Positions 60,910 through 64,000 of a stretch of DNA of 64,000 nucleotides are shown here, piece by piece (within the stretch, counting starts at the first letter, position 1; each line of letters starts with the position of its first letter). Under the pieces are notes generated by a model. The model saw only the letters and a list, made by a program, of their open reading frames with translations. It was not told the DNA's origin and made no database searches. The position numbers and the translations under genes are program-made. The stretch is taken from positions 248,001 to 312,000 of the forward strand of contig JALDYR010000001.1 of assembly GCA_032153715.1 (NCBI GenBank). The letters run 5' to 3'. The DNA is from SEAL01 sp032153715. Lineage in GTDB: Bacteria > Patescibacteriota > Saccharimonadia > Saccharimonadales > Saccharimonadaceae.

Positions 60910-62130
60910 TTATCGAGCGTCCAGAAGACTTTCTACCCCTGGGAGCTTTTTGCCTGACATCAAATCAAGGCTTGCACCACCACCCGTCGAGACATGGGTA
61001 AAGCTTTCGCCAGTGCCGCCATCCCATTTCAGGACAAAGTCGGCCGTATCGCCACCGCCAATCACCGAGGTAATATCAGTGTGAGTCGCTAGTGCGAGTG
61101 CAACACGCGCTGAACCGTGTGCAAAGGCTGGCAATTCCGCATAGCCCAACGTACCGTTCCAGATAACTGTTTTAGCCACTTCGATCTCACGGACAAACCG
61201 CTCAATACTCTGATCGCCAACATCAAGGGCGATATCATCCTCGTGAATATCCGTCACTGCTCGCAGCGTTCGCTCGGCAGCAGCGTCAATCGAGCCTGCA
61301 ACTGCAACATCGGTTGGCAAAATAATAAACTCATCAACATTATCGCCAACTTTCTGGCGCGCCGCTGTATAAATTCGATCCAAAACCTCTGTTTGGTCAG
61401 CCTCAAACTTACTCTTGCCAACTGCATGCCCCTTGTAGGCGAGGAACGTATTAGCCATCGCGCCACCGATCAAAATCTTGTCCGCTTTTTCAACAAAACG
61501 CTCAATTACGCCGATCTTATCACTAACCTTAGCACCACCAACCACTGCAATGAGTGGTCGCTTTGGCGCTTCCATTGCTTTTGTAATTGTCTTATATTCA
61601 CGCTCAAGCAAGAGTCCAGCGACACTTGGCAAACATAACGTCAAGGCATGCGTACTGGTATGCGCCCGATGCACGACACCAAAGCCGTCTTGGACAAAGA
61701 ACTTGGCGTGAGTACTCTTGACGATCGCCTTGGCAAACGCCAGACTATCCGCCTCTTCCTCTGTATAAAAACGAAGATTTTCAAGCAACAATACGCTCTT
61801 TTTTGGCGCACGACGAACCGCCTGATACACCGTATCACCGACTGTATCTTCAACAAATTTCACGTCCTGACCAAGTAATTCAGCTAACCGTGCTGCCACT
61901 GGCTCGAGACTGTATTTTTTCTCGTGCCCCTCTGGGCGGCCAAGGTGGCTAATTAACACCACCTTGCAACCACGCTGCAAAAGGAAACGCAGTGTTGGCA
62001 AGCTCGCTTTGATACGAAGATCATCGCTAATCTCACCCTTATCTGTTAATGGCACATTGTAGTCAACTCGTACGAGTACCGTTGCTTGATCGAGCGGTAC
62101 GTTTCGAATTGTTTCTTTGAAAAAGCTCAT
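60910..62130 (-). CDS. pgk: Phosphoglycerate kinase
   Basis: Makes ATP from 1,3-bisphosphoglycerate. N-terminal substrate domain VLVRVDYNVPL with RPEGH, the Arg/His cluster (SHLGRP), C-terminal nucleotide domain with VGGAKVSDKIGV, the GG loop (LIGGAMANTFL) and VIGGGDTADFVL. Length 406 aa, typical. AAAGGTGGG lies about 17 nt before the ATG; its use as a ribosome site is doubtful at that distance. Confidence 0.97.
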   Translation of the reverse strand: MSFFKETIRNVPLDQATVLVRVDYNVPLTDKGEISDDLRIKASLPTLRFLLQRGCKVVLISHLGRPEGHEKKYSLEPVAARLAELLGQDVKFVEDTVGDTVYQAVRRAPKKSVLLLENLRFYTEEEADSLAFAKAIVKSTHAKFFVQDGFGVVHRAHTSTHALTLCLPSVAGLLLEREYKTITKAMEAPKRPLIAVVGGAKVSDKIGVIERFVEKADKILIGGAMANTFLAYKGHAVGKSKFEADQTEVLDRIYTAARQKVGDNVDEFIILPTDVAVAGSIDAAAERTLRAVTDIHEDDIALDVGDQSIERFVREIEVAKTVIWNGTLGYAELPAFAHGSARVALALATHTDITSVIGGGDTADFVLKWDGGTGESFTHVSTGGGASLDLMSGKKLPGVESLLDAR

Positions 62131-62175
62131 CGCGCTTAGTATTACCCACCTTTTATACTATTTATGCTTATTCTA

Positions 62176-62209
62176 GCACGTTTTTCTTCAGCTTGTACAA
62201 GTAACGTGC
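62176..62209 (-). terminator. Hairpin after pyk
   Basis: Perfect 7-bp stem GCACGTT/AACGTGC (62176-62182 with 62203-62209), 20-nt loop, 3 nt past the pyk stop. There is no T-tract, so attenuation or weak termination between pyk and pgk is only possible. Confidence 0.35.
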
Positions 62210-62212
62210 AGA

Positions 62213-63631
62213 TTATTCAATGACGCGAACACGAATCGTGTCAGTGCCGCCAATCAGACCTGGCTGCTTACCGCTGACGATAACGACCGTCACTGGGCCC
62301 TCTGATTTAAAGAAGCCTTGTTCTTTCAGCTCTTTGGCAAGCTCAAGCCCTGCCTTTTCACCATCCGGACGGATAAATGACTTGTTAGCGTAGCTGAGTG
62401 CCAGCTGCTGCGCCGAGCGTGACTCGCTCGTGACACTGATAATTGGAAGGTTTGGACGGTGCGCTGCAATGTTTGCCGCCGTTGCACCTGATTTTGTCTC
62501 GGCAACAATTGCTTCAGCACCAAGTTCTTGTGCCAATTTGACTGCCGCAAGGCTAATTGCGTCACGATGCGTCTTTTGCCCCTTCAGGATATCGGTAATC
62601 GGATCAACCGAGATGTGCTCCTGAGTATATAGAACCACCTTTTTCATAGCCGCGACTGTCTCAAGCGGATAGCTACCATTGGCAGTTTCATCACTCAACA
62701 TGACTGTGTCAGCGCCCATAATGACCGCAGTTGCCACATCGCTCACCTCAGCACGCGTTGGCTCTGGCGCATCAACCATGCTTGCCATCATCTGGGTTGC
62801 AACGATTGAAAGCTTACCGTATTTACGGCATAGTGCAATAATTTTACGCTGGACGATCGGGACAAGTTCCGCACCAGCTTCAACCGCGAGGTCGCCACGA
62901 GCCACCATAACACCGTCGCTAACCTTAACGATCTCTTCGAGAACGTCATCTTTGATTGCTGCCTTGGTTTCAATCTTTGGAATAATCTGCGCGTTTGAGC
63001 CCAGACCAACCAGCATTTGACGCAGGTTATTGATATCTTCAGCCGACTGCACAAAGCTCAATGCAACGTAGTCGATATCTTTGGTTGCACCATATTCAAT
63101 ATCCTTGATATCTTTTGGTGTCAAAATATCACCACCAAAGTCAGTATCAGGCAGGTTAATACCCTTGCGGCTCATCAAAACACCGTCGTTTTCGATACGA
63201 AGCTTGATTGCGGTATCTGATGGAATGTCGATCACTGTCGTGCGCACTTTACCGTCAAAGATATAAATTGGCTCGCCGACCTTTACCTTTGTTGCTAGGT
63301 TGTACTGAACCGGGAAGGTCAGGCCGTCATGTTCAGCGGCGTGATCAAGTACGATTTCGTCACCCTTTTTCACTGGGGTGTTTTCGTTCAAGTTACCGAG
63401 GCGAATTTTTGGTCCCTGCAAATCCTGAAGGATCGCTACAGGTTTGCCAACTTTTTCGCTCGCCTGGCGAATCCACTCGAGCTGCTGGTCGCGCTCTTCG
63501 TAGCTACCATGACTAAAGTTCAAGCGGAAGCCGTTAACGCCAGCTTCGGCGAGGGCTTCGATTTTTTCATAGTTATTGGTTGGTGGGCCAAGTGTGGCCA
63601 AGATTTTTGTACGTTTAAAAATAACACTCAT
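62213..63631 (-). CDS. pyk: Pyruvate kinase
   Basis: Last step of glycolysis. Motifs: TKILATLGPPT, LNFSHGSYEE, LQDLQGPKIRLG, the catalytic Lys and metal Glu in IPKIETKAAI, VMVARGDLAVE and MLSDETANGSYP. C-terminal domain complete (to RVRVIE). I start at the ATG at 63631 (MSVIFKRTKI, 472 aa). A TATAAT box at 63639-63644 lies 7 nt upstream and overlaps the competing upstream ATG at 63640, which therefore cannot be in the mRNA. Confidence 0.97.
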   Translation of the reverse strand: MSVIFKRTKILATLGPPTNNYEKIEALAEAGVNGFRLNFSHGSYEERDQQLEWIRQASEKVGKPVAILQDLQGPKIRLGNLNENTPVKKGDEIVLDHAAEHDGLTFPVQYNLATKVKVGEPIYIFDGKVRTTVIDIPSDTAIKLRIENDGVLMSRKGINLPDTDFGGDILTPKDIKDIEYGATKDIDYVALSFVQSAEDINNLRQMLVGLGSNAQIIPKIETKAAIKDDVLEEIVKVSDGVMVARGDLAVEAGAELVPIVQRKIIALCRKYGKLSIVATQMMASMVDAPEPTRAEVSDVATAVIMGADTVMLSDETANGSYPLETVAAMKKVVLYTQEHISVDPITDILKGQKTHRDAISLAAVKLAQELGAEAIVAETKSGATAANIAAHRPNLPIISVTSESRSAQQLALSYANKSFIRPDGEKAGLELAKELKEQGFFKSEGPVTVVIVSGKQPGLIGGTDTIRVRVIE

Positions 63632-63659
63632 GAAGGTCATTATACCACGTTCTTCTCTG

Positions 63660-64000
63660 TTATTTCAGGATAATTTGCTGATTTTCAACTAAATAGCGAA
63701 AATTCCAGGCGTCATGCTGTTCGGTTTTATAGCTCCAAAAGAACCACGCGGCCGCGACCCGGTAAGTCCTTAGCTGCTCGGCAATAAACTGCTTTTCCGC
63801 CGCGCTTCGATCGACCCCCTGTAGCGAACTGGCAGCCAAACCGCCGCTCCACTCGCCGATAATAACCGGCTGATCATTGGACCATTTTTCAAGTTTTTCT
63901 TTTAGTTGCCGAACTTTTTCAATATGCTCTGGAACCGACATCGCTTTATCGGCAGGAGAAAAACACTGGTAATGATGGATATCCATAATCCCCCTTGCCG
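63660..64000 (-). CDS. Glycoside hydrolase, GH5 exo-glucanase-like (5' end outside window)
   Basis: Only the last 113 codons are present; the frame is open to the window edge (ARGIMDIHHYQCFSP...). The pattern MDIHHYQCF, then VIIGEWSGG and WFFWSYKTEQHDAWNFRYLV, resembles the C-terminal half of GH5-family exo-1,3-beta-glucanases, with the nucleophile Glu in GEWSGG. Probably degrades a beta-glucan. Identity rests on this fragment. Confidence 0.75.
   Translation of the reverse strand, partial: ARGIMDIHHYQCFSPADKAMSVPEHIEKVRQLKEKLEKWSNDQPVIIGEWSGGLAASSLQGVDRSAAEKQFIAEQLRTYRVAAAWFFWSYKTEQHDAWNFRYLVENQQIILK

Overview
The window is about 49% GC, densely packed and uses the standard code. It looks like a chromosome segment of a reduced-genome Candidate Phyla Radiation bacterium, most likely Saccharibacteria (TM7). 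Supporting this are short, tightly overlapping operons, two type IV pilin clusters, several membrane proteins with no biosynthetic neighbours, and a shortened alanyl-tRNA synthetase. There is also a cell-wall block (rpfB-type gene, ksgA, metG, tatD) whose gene company matches Actinobacteria and Firmicutes. The assignment is inference; there is no rRNA in the window.

Layout. 1-3140: ZIP metal transporter (3' end outside), NUDIX hydrolase, typA. 3292-4250: receiver-like protein, then a hairpin-rich stretch and tRNA-Leu(GAG). 4251-10725: anchored peptide-binding protein, secG, small membrane protein, aminopeptidase P, uvrC, alpha/beta hydrolase. 10773-15577: small membrane proteins, VIT1/CCC1 transporter, DUF1697, LiaF-like protein, trhO. 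15714-26702: ABC exporter, Gre-like factor, DEAH helicase, L25, DedA, uvrA. 26699-29040: sbcB and a roughly 840-nt structured non-coding RNA with its own promoter and terminator. 29039-35414: first pilin cluster. 35486-42962: obgE, LysM-CHAP hydrolase with a long leader, mltG, ruvX, baseplate J-like membrane protein, FtsA-like ATPase. 43043-48225: unknown protein, alaS, second pilin cluster. 48226-51247: a 19-codon membrane-peptide gene, then mnmA, ydcF-like and cysteine desulfurase. 51276-64000: two unknown proteins, tatD, metG, ksgA, rpfB-like, NUDIX, uvrD/pcrA, tail-anchored acidic protein, tpi, pgk, pyk and the end of a glycoside hydrolase.

How the genes fit together. DNA repair is well represented (UvrA, UvrC, UvrD/PcrA, SbcB, RuvX). 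Lower glycolysis is clustered (pyk, pgk, tpi). The surface is served by two pilin sets plus three peptidoglycan-lytic enzymes (LysM-CHAP, MltG, Rpf-like). Cysteine desulfurase and MnmA are translationally coupled for tRNA 2-thiolation.

A strong expression signature runs through the window. Many genes have a TATAAT-like box ending only 6-11 nt before the start codon and no Shine-Dalgarno sequence, so leaderless mRNAs look common. A minority have classical AGGAG sites.

The most striking unexplained element is the structured RNA at about 28152-28988. Its ends are tied by a perfect 13-bp helix and it contains two copies of a 64-nt module. Other candidates for new biology are the carboxy-terminal domain shared by three pilin-like proteins, the 19-residue peptide gene, the duplicated tRNA 5' half in the tRNA-Leu leader, and the 260-nt leader of the LysM-CHAP gene.
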